Shown: piece after piece, positions 1-5,754 of the stretch
How the letters are laid out: every line of letters starts with the position of its first letter
Position numbering within the stretch: position 1 is the stretch's first letter
Source: Pseudomonadota bacterium
Lineage (GTDB): Bacteria > Desulfobacterota > Desulfobacteria > Desulfobacterales > Desulfobacteraceae
Reading direction: 5' to 3'
NCBI GenBank assembly: GCA_018812385.1
Contig: JAHJDU010000544.1
Location: 1 to 5,987 of the forward strand
DNA length: 5,987 nucleotides
The notes under the pieces: generated by a model
Told to the model about the DNA's origin: nothing
Databases searched by the model: none
Seen by the model: the letters and a program-made list of their open reading frames with translations, nothing else
Translations under genes and position numbers: made by a program

Positions 1-88
1 CCGTCCGGATGCTGGCAAAGGTTAAAATCTGATCAAAGGCAGGGTTTAATCCGCTGGTTTCAACATCATAAAATAAAAAAGTCTTCAT
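1..88 (-). CDS. sbcB: Exodeoxyribonuclease I, N-terminal fragment (gene runs off the window)
   Basis: The first 29 codons of a gene whose remainder lies beyond base 1. The translation begins MKTFLFYDVETSGLNPAF and continues DQILTFASIRT. This matches the start of exonuclease I, where E. coli reads FLFHDYETFGTHPALD followed by FAAIRTD. D8 and E10 form the first acidic motif (DxE) of the DEDD 3'-5' exonuclease superfamily. The family degrades single-stranded DNA from the 3' end in recombination and mismatch repair. The ATG at 88 is preceded on the coding strand by GGGAATGAAAA, a modest Shine-Dalgarno; a second ATG at 95 is out of frame. The gene lies downstream of the rpsI terminator, so it probably has its own promoter, but I could not identify one. 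Other DEDD exonucleases (DnaQ or oligoribonuclease type) are possible from so short a piece, but the PAFDQ...FASIRT stretch favours exonuclease I. Confidence 0.8.
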   Translation of the reverse strand, partial: MKTFLFYDVETSGLNPAFDQILTFASIRT

Positions 89-113
89 TTTTCATTCCCA
101 AATAATCAAATAA

Positions 114-151
114 TTGGGGTCTGACAAGGACCTTTTAATGGGTGACCCCAA
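114..151. repeat. Imperfect inverted repeat with TTGGGGTC / GACCCCAA ends
   Basis: An 8-base perfect inverted repeat (TTGGGGTC at 114-121, GACCCCAA at 144-151) encloses 22 bases. Those bases contain a smaller self-complementary AAGG-A-CCTT. It lies 26 bases upstream of the sbcB start. Read on the minus strand, its right end gives TGGGGTCA, the same eight bases that begin the large hairpin at 5754. The two may belong to one family of mobile hairpins, this one decayed, but eight shared bases is thin evidence. No T-tract follows on either strand, so it is not an intrinsic terminator. Confidence 0.5.
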
Positions 152-190
152 AAGCCAAAACTTGAGTTATGGTTATTGGTATAGTCAATT

Positions 191-204
191 CCGGGCCGGG
201 CCGG
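191..204. repeat. Short GC-only tandem repeat (CCGGG x2 + CCGG)
   Basis: A 14-base run made only of C and G, built from a repeated CCGGG unit, in an otherwise AT-rich gap. It lies on the sbcB side of the rpsI terminator. Its function is unknown. It could be the edge of a degraded repeat element or simply chance. The rest of the 89-293 gap holds the terminator, the GGGGTC inverted repeat and the sbcB leader, and I see no gene in it. Confidence 0.35.
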
Positions 205-211
205 ACAAACC

Positions 212-244
212 AAAAAGGGGGGCAAAGAATTCTCTTTGCCCCCC
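212..244 (-). terminator. Intrinsic terminator of the rplM-rpsI operon
   Basis: GGGGGGCAAAGA (217-228) pairs perfectly with TCTTTGCCCCCC (233-244). This makes a 12-bp stem with a 4-base ATTC loop. On the minus strand the stem is followed directly by TTTTTGG (complement of 212-216), the U-tract expected of a Rho-independent terminator. It lies 49 bases beyond the rpsI stop. On the plus strand the stem is followed by ATGCTTTAAT, which is much poorer, so the terminator acts mainly on the minus strand. It separates the ribosomal protein operon from sbcB. Confidence 0.9.
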
Positions 245-293
245 ATGCTTTAATAAACTGGTATAATAAATAATTTTTGAAATATATAAAAAA

Positions 294-689
294 TTACCTT
301 TTTGAAAATTGAAAGCTTGCTCTTGCGCCTTTTTTACCGTATTTTTTACGTTCTTTTGTTCTTGAATCCCTTGTCAGGAATCCAGCACTTTTTAAAACTC
401 CTCGAAGATCAGGATCTAAAAGAACAAGCGCTTTGGACACACCAAGTCGGATAGCGCCGGCCTGACCGGATTTCCCACCACCCATTACCGTTACTTTAAT
501 ATCAAAATCATTGGTTTTTTCAGTGAGAATCAAAGGAGATGAAAGCAAATCTCTTGTTACATTCAATTCAAAGTACTCGTTCAGATCTTTATTATTGACC
601 ACAATCTTACCATTGCCGGGTGCTAACCATACCTTGGCTACAGAATCTTTTCTCTTACCCGTCGCATAAAATACGTTTCCACTTTCCAT
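294..689 (-). CDS. rpsI: 30S ribosomal protein S9
   Basis: Protein S9 (uS9) of the small ribosomal subunit, whose C-terminal tail reaches the P-site tRNA. The 131-residue length matches the bacterial family (about 130). Visible hallmarks are YATGKRKDSVAKV near residues 8-20, the glycine-rich GGGKSGQAGAIRLGVSKAL at 70-88, and LTRDSRTKERKKYGKKGAR at 105-123. The invariant SKR terminus is present. The ATG at 689 agrees with the usual short leader before YATGKRK. It follows rplM by 25 bases, the classic L13-S9 order, and ends just before a strong terminator. Its ribosome binding site is oddly far upstream (see separate entry). Confidence 0.98.
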   Translation of the reverse strand: MESGNVFYATGKRKDSVAKVWLAPGNGKIVVNNKDLNEYFELNVTRDLLSSPLILTEKTNDFDIKVTVMGGGKSGQAGAIRLGVSKALVLLDPDLRGVLKSAGFLTRDSRTKERKKYGKKGARASFQFSKR

Positions 690-708
690 TGATAATTATC
701 GCGTCCTT
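690..708 (-). promoter_or_regulatory. Unusually spaced rpsI ribosome binding site with a GATAATTATC palindrome
   Basis: The only good Shine-Dalgarno sequence before rpsI is AAGGA (complement of 704-708). It is 14 bases from the ATG, longer than the usual 5-10. The spacer contains a perfect 10-base palindrome, GATAATTATC (691-700). If the spacer folded even weakly it would shorten the effective distance. Alternatively S9 may be translated by coupling to rplM, whose stop codon is only a few bases before AAGGA. What is seen is the spacing and the palindrome; any role is inference. Confidence 0.5.
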
Positions 709-714
709 TTTTCC

Positions 715-1149
715 TTAAATTTCAATCGGTTCAGGTTTTTGCGCAGCATGGGGATGCTGATCACCTGCGTATACAAATAATTTTTTGCCAAGTTTTCTAC
801 CGAGCCGATTTTTAGGGAGCATACCCTTAATCGCCTTTTTAAGAACCTCATTAGGTTTTTTCTCGAATAATTCTTTTGCAGTATCAGATTTTATACTGCC
901 TATATATCCTGAGTGCCTGTAATATCTTTTCTGTTCCAATTTGTTACCGGTCAAACGGACTTTATCGGCATTTATCACAATAACCCAGTCCCCCATATCC
1001 ACATGGGGCGTGAAGAGTGGATTGTTTTTCCCCCGGATTCTATAAGCCACCTGGGAGGCCAGCCTGCCAAGAATTTTATCCTTTGCATCAACAACACACC
1101 AATTTTCTTTATTGTCTGATCTTTTTGCACTATATGTATATTTTTTCAA
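715..1149 (-). CDS. rplM: 50S ribosomal protein L13
   Basis: Protein L13 (uL13), an early-assembling 23S rRNA-binding protein of the large subunit. With the chosen start it has 144 residues (E. coli L13: 142). Motifs seen are WCVVDAKDKILGRLAS at 17-32, YYRHSGY at 76-82, KGMLPKNRLGR at 108-118 and FVYAGDQHPHAAQKP at 125-139. There is no in-frame ATG at the front; the choices are TTG codons at 1158 and 1149. AGGAG (complement of 1161-1165) is only 2 bases from the first but 11 from the second. The second gives MKKYTYSAKR, the usual L13 beginning, so I chose 1149. A start at 1158 would add three residues. First gene of the rplM-rpsI operon, behind its own promoter. Confidence 0.96.
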   Translation of the reverse strand: MKKYTYSAKRSDNKENWCVVDAKDKILGRLASQVAYRIRGKNNPLFTPHVDMGDWVIVINADKVRLTGNKLEQKRYYRHSGYIGSIKSDTAKELFEKKPNEVLKKAIKGMLPKNRLGRKLGKKLFVYAGDQHPHAAQKPEPIEI

Positions 1150-1160
1150 TTTCTTCAAAG

Positions 1161-1165
1161 CTCCT
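1161..1165 (-). promoter_or_regulatory. rplM ribosome binding site (decides a TTG start)
   Basis: AGGAG on the minus strand. It stands 11 bases from the TTG at 1149 and 2 bases from the TTG at 1158. The nearby upstream ATG (on GTTTATGAATTAG) runs into a stop codon at once. A non-ATG start is therefore forced, and the downstream TTG is the more workable. Confidence 0.7.
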
Positions 1166-1187
1166 AATTCATAAACACAATCAGCAG

Positions 1188-1216
1188 TATCTACATAAGT
1201 TTCATGCTAATGTCAA
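1188..1216 (-). promoter_or_regulatory. Sigma-70-type promoter for rplM-rpsI
   Basis: On the minus strand a perfect -35 box TTGACA (complement of 1211-1216) is followed after exactly 17 bases by TAGATA (complement of 1188-1193). That -10 is only fair, matching the consensus at T1, A2 and A4; GATACT two bases further on is an alternative. Transcription would start near 1181, giving an rplM leader of roughly 30 bases. The promoter lies between the bactofilin stop and rplM, so the ribosomal protein genes need not depend on upstream transcription. No terminator is seen between the bactofilin gene and rplM. Confidence 0.7.
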
Positions 1217-1223
1217 GCAAAAT

Positions 1224-1625
1224 CTAAATTTCATTTTCTTTTAATTCACTGTGCCCAAAGGGGAGAGGGTCTTTTTCTGCCAATAAACTATTAGCTGTCT
1301 TACAGGATACCTCAGCATTTAAAATCCCACCATTTTCAACAATAAGATCTTTACACGTCACCTTGCCAGAACAAATCCCTGTGGAAAGGACAATTAATTC
1401 CTTGGATGCTGTCAGATCCCCTTGAAACTTTCCTCCAATGGTAATGCTGGATACCTTTGTGGAACTGGAGTTTACCCGTCCGTCCTCTGCAATAATCACC
1501 ACATCCCCTTCAATGGTGCCGGTTACCTGACCTTTGATAATCAAGGTGCCATTGCTTAAAATTGAGCCTTCAATCTTCAGCTCCCTATCAATGATTGAAA
1601 GATTCTTATAGTTTTTCTTCCCCAC
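1224..1625 (-). CDS. Bactofilin (DUF583/bactofilin family cytoskeletal protein)
   Basis: A 133-residue bactofilin. These proteins polymerise without nucleotide into filaments, often membrane-associated, that position cell-wall and polarity factors. The central domain, about residues 9-109, shows the family's right-handed beta-helix pattern of short valine/isoleucine-rich strands with turn glycines: LSIIDRELKIEGSI, TLIIKGQVTGTIEGD, SSITIGGKFQGDL, ELIVLSTGICSGKV, DLIVENGGILNAEV. Short flexible tails flank it. The N-terminal tail MGKKNYKN is basic with one aromatic residue, which could act as a membrane-targeting tail, but that is a guess. The start is GTG at 1625, supported by AAGGAG seven bases upstream. 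It follows the membrane protein gene by 82 bases on the same strand, and the two may work together. Bactofilins often sit beside M23 peptidases; none is visible here. Confidence 0.93.
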   Translation of the reverse strand: MGKKNYKNLSIIDRELKIEGSILSNGTLIIKGQVTGTIEGDVVIIAEDGRVNSSSTKVSSITIGGKFQGDLTASKELIVLSTGICSGKVTCKDLIVENGGILNAEVSCKTANSLLAEKDPLPFGHSELKENEI

Positions 1626-1707
1626 TTTAATTCTCCTTGCTTACCAAGTTATTTAGTGCCCGACCAAAAACCGCCAATTTTCCCGATTACTGCGTTGGGC
1701 TTATTTT

Positions 1708-2628
1708 TCACTGTGTTGATTCAACGGCATCAGTAATATCGATCACTTTTTCGAAAATCAAATCTGCCCGCTCATTAAAAACAAAAACACTTGCTTTTTT
1801 ATAAAATTCAGGATCACCCGGATGCTTGATCCTGAATTTAACCGTTTTAAAATTGGCAATGGAAAAATATTGTCCTTTTCTATATTCAGAAGGGATACCA
1901 TTTTTTATGGCTGAGGTTGGCACAACCAGCATTTGATCTTCAAAATCATTGTCAGATTTTAATACAATAAATATTCTTCCGGATACATCTCCAGCCTCTT
2001 TAGAAATATTTCTAATATCAAATCTAACCAGAAGATCTCCCGTTTCTCCATCCTTAATTACAGAGAATTTTTCCAGGTCAACGGTTTTTTCAATTATCTT
2101 TAGAATCACAGTTTCAAGTGGCGTTTCTGGTAAATCACCTGTCTTGTTTAATGGGTAATTCATCCTGATTTTTTCCTGACTTTCCTGTAAAGGCGTATTT
2201 ATCTTTTCCCCCTCTTCAGGCCCGGGAGGGACAGGCACTTTTTCTTCAATCTCTGCAACGGTAAGGATATTTTCTTGTTCATTTTCTTTCTTAATCGCGG
2301 GATCTTTCCCAGACATCACAAGCCTTGCCATTAACACTTCTTTTTCCCGGGTCAGCTCATGGATTTTTTTTTGCGCCAGGACAAGCCTTTCTTTTGTAAG
2401 AACGGCTTCCCGGAATAACCCGGGATAAAAATAATAAAACAAGGCCCCTGCCACAATACAGGCACAAGTAATAATAGATAGAAGTCTTACAAGAATTTTT
2501 AAATATTCTCCGGATTTCATCTCTCCAAAATCATCAACAATAATAATTTTTGGTCTTCGCACAGGCTCGTAGGGTTTTGGTCTGGGTTGGCTTATCCCTA
2601 TTTCCTGCTTTCTTGACCTCTTGTCCAT
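1708..2628 (-). CDS. Uncharacterised one-pass membrane protein with coiled coil and C-terminal beta-rich domain
   Basis: I do not recognise a named family. The 306-residue protein has a basic, proline-rich N-terminal tail (1-42, with PRPKPYEPVRRPK). One hydrophobic segment spans about 43-68 (YLKILVRLLSIITCACIVAG onward). A heptad-like charged helix runs about 75-105 (LTKERLVLAQKKIHELTREK). A Glu/Pro-rich linker (about 110-170) leads to a C-terminal domain (about 184-298) of alternating hydrophobic strands: LLVRFDIRNIS, GRIFIVLKS, KGQYFSIANFKTVKFRI, ASVFVFNERADLIFEKVIDI. This suggests a beta-sandwich. Positive charges before the membrane segment predict a cytoplasmic N-terminus and a periplasmic C-terminus. 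No HxxxD/HxH peptidase motif is present. The ATG at 2628 has AAAGGTG just upstream. It lies between ruvB and the bactofilin gene; a role as envelope partner of that bactofilin is inference. An A9 run falls in codons 86-89. Confidence 0.85.
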   Translation of the reverse strand: MDKRSRKQEIGISQPRPKPYEPVRRPKIIIVDDFGEMKSGEYLKILVRLLSIITCACIVAGALFYYFYPGLFREAVLTKERLVLAQKKIHELTREKEVLMARLVMSGKDPAIKKENEQENILTVAEIEEKVPVPPGPEEGEKINTPLQESQEKIRMNYPLNKTGDLPETPLETVILKIIEKTVDLEKFSVIKDGETGDLLVRFDIRNISKEAGDVSGRIFIVLKSDNDFEDQMLVVPTSAIKNGIPSEYRKGQYFSIANFKTVKFRIKHPGDPEFYKKASVFVFNERADLIFEKVIDITDAVESTQ

Positions 2629-2703
2629 AATTCACCTTTATTAACCGGTTTAATCTCTCTTGTCCCCTGGGGGCAGCATTCTGCCTGATTCACAATGCCA
2701 AAT

Positions 2704-3735
2704 TCACAATTCTGGTTTAATCTTAAGATGCTGATATGCTTTTTCCGATGCCTTTCTACCGCTGGAGGTTCGAAGTACCATTCCCATTTTTAATAAAAAA
2801 GGTTCCACAACATCCACAAGCGTGTCTGTTTCTTCCTGCAATGTTGCTGCGATGGCTTCAATGCCCACAGGCCCGCCCTTGTAAAAATCTATTATCGTTT
2901 TTATATACTGCCTGTCAAGTGATGTCAGCCCCAGTCCATCAATTCCTTCCAGTTCAAGGGCAGCCTGCACACTCTGCTTTGTTACTTTTCCATGGGATTT
3001 TACCTGGGAATAATCCCTGACCCGTTTTAATAATCTATTGGCAATCCTGGGAGTTCCCCTGGACCGTTTGGCAAGTTCCAGGGCACCATTTTCAGAAATA
3101 ATTGTGTTGAAAATAGCCGCAGACCTCTTAATAATGACAACCAATTGTTCAACAGAATAAAAATCAAGGGTGCGAAAAATGCCGAATCGATCCCTTAGAG
3201 GAGAAGATAAAAGACCCACCCTTGTGGTTGCGCCAATAAGGACAAACTGCTTTAACCGGTATCGATGGCTCCTGGCATGAATCCCTTTGTCAAATATAAA
3301 ATCAATGGCAAAATCTTCCATGGCAGGATATAAAAATTCCTCTACAATCTTTGGAATTCGATGAATTTCATCTATAAAGAAAATGTCCCCGTCACCAAGA
3401 TTGGTTAATATGCCGATTAGATCTCCCCCTTTTTCCAGGGCAGGTCCTGAAGTAACGATTAAATTTTTTTCCATTTCATTGGCAATGATATGAGAGATGG
3501 TTGTCTTGCCTAAACCAGGAGGACCATGAAGCAATATGTGGTCTAGGGATTCATTCCTCATTTTGGCAGCCTGTATGGCGATTTTCAAGGTTTCAACCGT
3601 GTCATTCTGACCGATATACTCTTTAAAACTTGTAGGTCTTAAAGATACAATGTCAGGGGATATATCATCGGGGATATTTTTTGATGTAACAATACCTTTT
3701 TTATCAGAAGAATAGGAAATAATATCATCACTCAT
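2704..3735 (-). CDS. ruvB: Holliday junction branch migration ATPase RuvB
   Basis: AAA+ motor that forms hexameric rings on DNA arms of a RuvA-bound Holliday junction and drives branch migration. The 343-residue length is normal. Seen in order: SLRPTSFKEYIGQ at 31-43, Walker A GPPGLGKT at 71-78, Walker B FFIDEIH at 119-125, sensor 1 GATT at 168-171, the arginine-finger box LRDRFG at 180-185, sensor 2 GTPRIANRLLKRVRD at 227-241, and the C-terminal winged helix with GGPVGIEAIAATL at 287-299. The stretch before sensor 1 reads ARSHRYRLKQF instead of the usual ARSIKIDLPPF; this is the hairpin that contacts RuvA. The ATG at 3735 lies 3 bases after the ruvA stop. AGGAG is 12 bases upstream, so coupling to ruvA is likely. 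Confidence 0.98.
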   Translation of the reverse strand: MSDDIISYSSDKKGIVTSKNIPDDISPDIVSLRPTSFKEYIGQNDTVETLKIAIQAAKMRNESLDHILLHGPPGLGKTTISHIIANEMEKNLIVTSGPALEKGGDLIGILTNLGDGDIFFIDEIHRIPKIVEEFLYPAMEDFAIDFIFDKGIHARSHRYRLKQFVLIGATTRVGLLSSPLRDRFGIFRTLDFYSVEQLVVIIKRSAAIFNTIISENGALELAKRSRGTPRIANRLLKRVRDYSQVKSHGKVTKQSVQAALELEGIDGLGLTSLDRQYIKTIIDFYKGGPVGIEAIAATLQEETDTLVDVVEPFLLKMGMVLRTSSGRKASEKAYQHLKIKPEL

Positions 3736-3738
3736 GTT

Positions 3739-4362
3739 TTATCTTTTCTCCTGAAAAATCTCATCAAAAAGTTCTTCCGGGGTTGAAATCGTGCTGTGCC
3801 TTTCAAAGGCCTCTTTGATCATTCTTTTTGCTGACAAAGGAGAGTGTCCCAGCTGCTCTACAAGAACGCCTGTAACCTGTTGACTGATTATATGCATCTC
3901 AAGGGGAAGTTTGTCCTTGTCCATCTTGTTTGCATGATCTGTCACAGCTATAAATTTTTCTACTTTACCATGAAGGGTTGCAATGATTTTTTCAGCAGTT
4001 CTTTTACCAATTCCACTTAAGCCTGTTAAAAATGTAACATCTTTTTTTTCAATGGCATCTGCTATATCACCCACGGACCGGGACATGGCTTTCACGGCTT
4101 TCATGGGTCCTATGGCATCAACGGTAATAAAGGTTTGAAAAAACGCTTTGTCCCCCATTGTTTCAAAACCAATAAGAACAGGTTTTGGCTGTCTTTCTGT
4201 CAAATGATAATAAATATACAGGGACACCTCATTTGTCTGAGAAGACCTTAGTTTTTCAACCATCTGAGGCGTCAAAACTACTTCATATCCAATATTGCCG
4301 ACAAGCAGTAAAATGCCATCAGACTCAAAATGAAGAATAGTACCTTCAAGAAATCCGATCAT
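3739..4362 (-). CDS. ruvA: Holliday junction branch migration protein RuvA
   Basis: RuvA tetramers bind the four-way junction and recruit RuvB. The protein has 207 residues (usual about 200). Domain I is the N-terminal OB fold (MIGFLEGTI, GNIGYEVVLTP). Domain II holds two helix-hairpin-helix motifs, VDAIGPMKAVKAMS at 81-94 and LSGIGKRTAEKIIATL at 115-130. Domain III at the C-terminus (about 155-205) should bind RuvB. In E. coli the acidic pin is REDA (54-57); the aligned residues here are RQPK (57-60), so both pin acids, E55 and D56, are replaced. The first HhH is also altered (AIGPMKA where E. coli has GVGPKLA). The start codon overlaps the ruvC stop in an ATGA arrangement, a sign of translational coupling. 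Confidence 0.97.
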   Translation of the reverse strand: MIGFLEGTILHFESDGILLLVGNIGYEVVLTPQMVEKLRSSQTNEVSLYIYYHLTERQPKPVLIGFETMGDKAFFQTFITVDAIGPMKAVKAMSRSVGDIADAIEKKDVTFLTGLSGIGKRTAEKIIATLHGKVEKFIAVTDHANKMDKDKLPLEMHIISQQVTGVLVEQLGHSPLSAKRMIKEAFERHSTISTPEELFDEIFQEKR

Positions 4363-4850
4363 AATCTTCTTTTATACCTGTAATATCCTGTTATTGCCAG
4401 TCCCAGGGCATCTGACGCATGGAAAGGCCTGATGGGTTCTTCGTGTTTTAATAAATTTCGAACAGCCCTTTCCATCTGAAATTTATCTGCACTCCCATTA
4501 CCGGAAACAATTTTTTTTACTTCTCTTACAGGGATTTCTACCACATCAAGCCCGGCTTTATATGCTGCCATAAGCAGAACACCTGAAACTTTGCCCAGCA
4601 TAATACCTGATCCAGGGTATTTTTCAAGGGAGTATATGTCCTCAATAACCACATATTCCGGCTGAATCTCACAAAGGAACTCAAGTGTTTTTGAATAAAT
4701 CCTGTGAAGCCTGTAAGGGGTCGGGTCTTTTGCGTCTGTTGTGATACTGCCGAATGAATACCCGCAAATTTCCTTTTTATTTCCCTCTATAACAGCAATG
4801 CCCGTGCCTGCCAATCCCGGATCAATGCCGACGACTTTTATCACAGACAT
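4359..4850 (-). CDS. ruvC: Holliday junction resolvase RuvC
   Basis: RNase H-fold endonuclease that cuts paired strands of Holliday junctions with divalent metal. The 163-residue length is typical. The catalytic acidic site appears complete: D10 in GIDPGLAGTG, E70 in VVIED, and H144/D147 in FHASDALGLAI. The H...D form of the last pair matches Thermus RuvC, while E. coli has D...D. GKVSGVLL (86-93) and the PVREVKKIVSGNGSADK region (107-123) also fit the family. The ATG at 4850 is the only in-frame choice because a TAA lies directly upstream. No clear Shine-Dalgarno is visible, and cpoB ends 8 bases before the ATG, so translation probably depends on coupling. I found no LexA-like operator; the sequence upstream is cpoB coding sequence. 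Confidence 0.97.
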   Translation of the reverse strand: MSVIKVVGIDPGLAGTGIAVIEGNKKEICGYSFGSITTDAKDPTPYRLHRIYSKTLEFLCEIQPEYVVIEDIYSLEKYPGSGIMLGKVSGVLLMAAYKAGLDVVEIPVREVKKIVSGNGSADKFQMERAVRNLLKHEEPIRPFHASDALGLAITGYYRYKRRL

Positions 4851-4858
4851 TTATAACA

Positions 4859-5737
4859 TCACTTTAGCGTTTTTAATTTTTCCTGGGCATATCTGGCTTC
4901 ATTTGTGCCGGGATGGTTTTTTATCAATTCTTTTAAAATCAGCCTGGCATTGGCCTTTTCCCCCAGTTCAGCAAAGGCATATCCTTGTTTCAGCCTTGCT
5001 GCGGACAGCTTGTTGCTTTTCGGGTATTCTTCCAGGACTTTCTGGTACTCCAGGATGGCTTTTTCAAACCATTTTTCCACATAATAAGAATCGGCGATCC
5101 AAAATCTGGCATTGTCCGCGTTTTCAGAATCTGGATATTTATTGATAAAATTTTCAAACTGGATGCGGGCATTTTCATTGTCTCCGGCATCAAATAATTT
5201 TTTTGCAGCATCATATAGTTCCTGGTCAGTGCTTTTCTCAGGTATTGGTGATGGTTGAATTGTTTTATCAACCTCTCCGGCTGCTGACGGCTCAAACCCC
5301 ATATATTTTTCCAGCTTGATCACTTTTTCATAATTTTTTGAAATGGCCTGATCAAGCCGTTCCAGCTTTTCCCCTAAGGTTCCGCCAGTTTTTTGATCGT
5401 TTCCTGCAAAACCATGCTTTATTTCTTCAATCTGCCCTTCAAGTCTTTGAAGCCCTTCTTTGAGTGTCTGGATCGTGTATTTTAATTCTGCATACTCTTC
5501 CTGGCTGATCGTGTTGCGACCACTTAATCTTTTCTCCAGGGCTTCTATCTTTAACTGATTGTTCTGGCTTAAGATGGCAGAGGCATTTAATTTTTCCTTG
5601 TTCTCGGAAAGCTGCCGGTCATTTTTCATTTCCAGGACTGCCACTTTGGTTTCAAGGGCAACAAACTGCGCGGGTTCTACACATCCGGAAAGGAAAACAA
5701 AAACAATAACGACAAAAAAAAGATAAATTCTTTTCAT
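4859..5737 (-). CDS. cpoB: Tol-Pal system protein CpoB/YbgF, lipoprotein form
   Basis: Periplasmic TPR protein that in E. coli links PBP1B-dependent peptidoglycan synthesis with Tol-Pal-driven outer membrane constriction. The 292-residue product starts with a lipoprotein signal peptide (MKRIYLFFVVIVFVF) and a lipobox LSGC ending at C19. The +2 residue is valine, so outer membrane sorting is likely. Heptad-rich helices follow at about 25-71 and 80-147, fitting the trimerising coiled coil of the family. A proline-rich linker (160-168) leads to three TPR units at about 172-205, 209-242 and 246-279 (LFDAGDNENARIQFENFI and similar). The ATG at 5737 has GGAG seven bases upstream; a TTG six bases earlier sits almost on top of that site and was rejected. 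It lies downstream of pal, as is usual. E. coli CpoB is not a lipoprotein, so the lipobox is notable. Confidence 0.93.
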   Translation of the reverse strand: MKRIYLFFVVIVFVFLSGCVEPAQFVALETKVAVLEMKNDRQLSENKEKLNASAILSQNNQLKIEALEKRLSGRNTISQEEYAELKYTIQTLKEGLQRLEGQIEEIKHGFAGNDQKTGGTLGEKLERLDQAISKNYEKVIKLEKYMGFEPSAAGEVDKTIQPSPIPEKSTDQELYDAAKKLFDAGDNENARIQFENFINKYPDSENADNARFWIADSYYVEKWFEKAILEYQKVLEEYPKSNKLSAARLKQGYAFAELGEKANARLILKELIKNHPGTNEARYAQEKLKTLK

Positions 5738-5754
5738 AACCAAACTCCAGGAGT

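Noticed and set aside
183..188. TTGACT on the minus strand as a possible -35 box for sbcB
   Set aside because: No acceptable -10 hexamer is found 16-18 bases downstream (TCAAGT lies there), so no promoter is claimed.
1626..1707. Promoter or sigma-54 site before the bactofilin gene
   Set aside because: TTGGCG-16-TAAATA is weak, and the GG...GC spacing of a sigma-54 site is not met; the gene may be co-transcribed from upstream.
2672..2685. Small hairpin GGCAG-loop-CTGCC after ruvB, next to a CCCCTGGGG stretch
   Set aside because: Only five base pairs, competing pairings and no T-tract; insufficient for a terminator. The ruvB-to-membrane-protein gap (2629-2703) otherwise shows nothing clear.
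2688..2710. Direct repeat ATTCACAAT (2688-2696 and 2702-2710) at the end of ruvB
   Set aside because: Nine bases, AT-rich, overlapping the stop codon; most likely chance or a tiny local duplication.
4041..4518. T8 runs in ruvA (4042-4049) and ruvC (4511-4518) as frameshift sites
   Set aside because: They encode Lys-Lys pairs in full-length conserved proteins, with no stimulatory structure or useful alternative frame visible.
4741..5145. A 134-codon open frame on the plus strand, and shorter ones at 913-1119, 1017-1244, 1949-2158, 2736-3020 and 4985-5197
   Set aside because: All lie antisense mostly over well-identified minus-strand genes, have no family-like sequence, and are explained as mirror frames.
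4990..5295. A 101-codon open frame on the minus strand inside cpoB
   Set aside because: Wholly inside the TPR part of cpoB in another frame; low-complexity composition and no recognisable motif.
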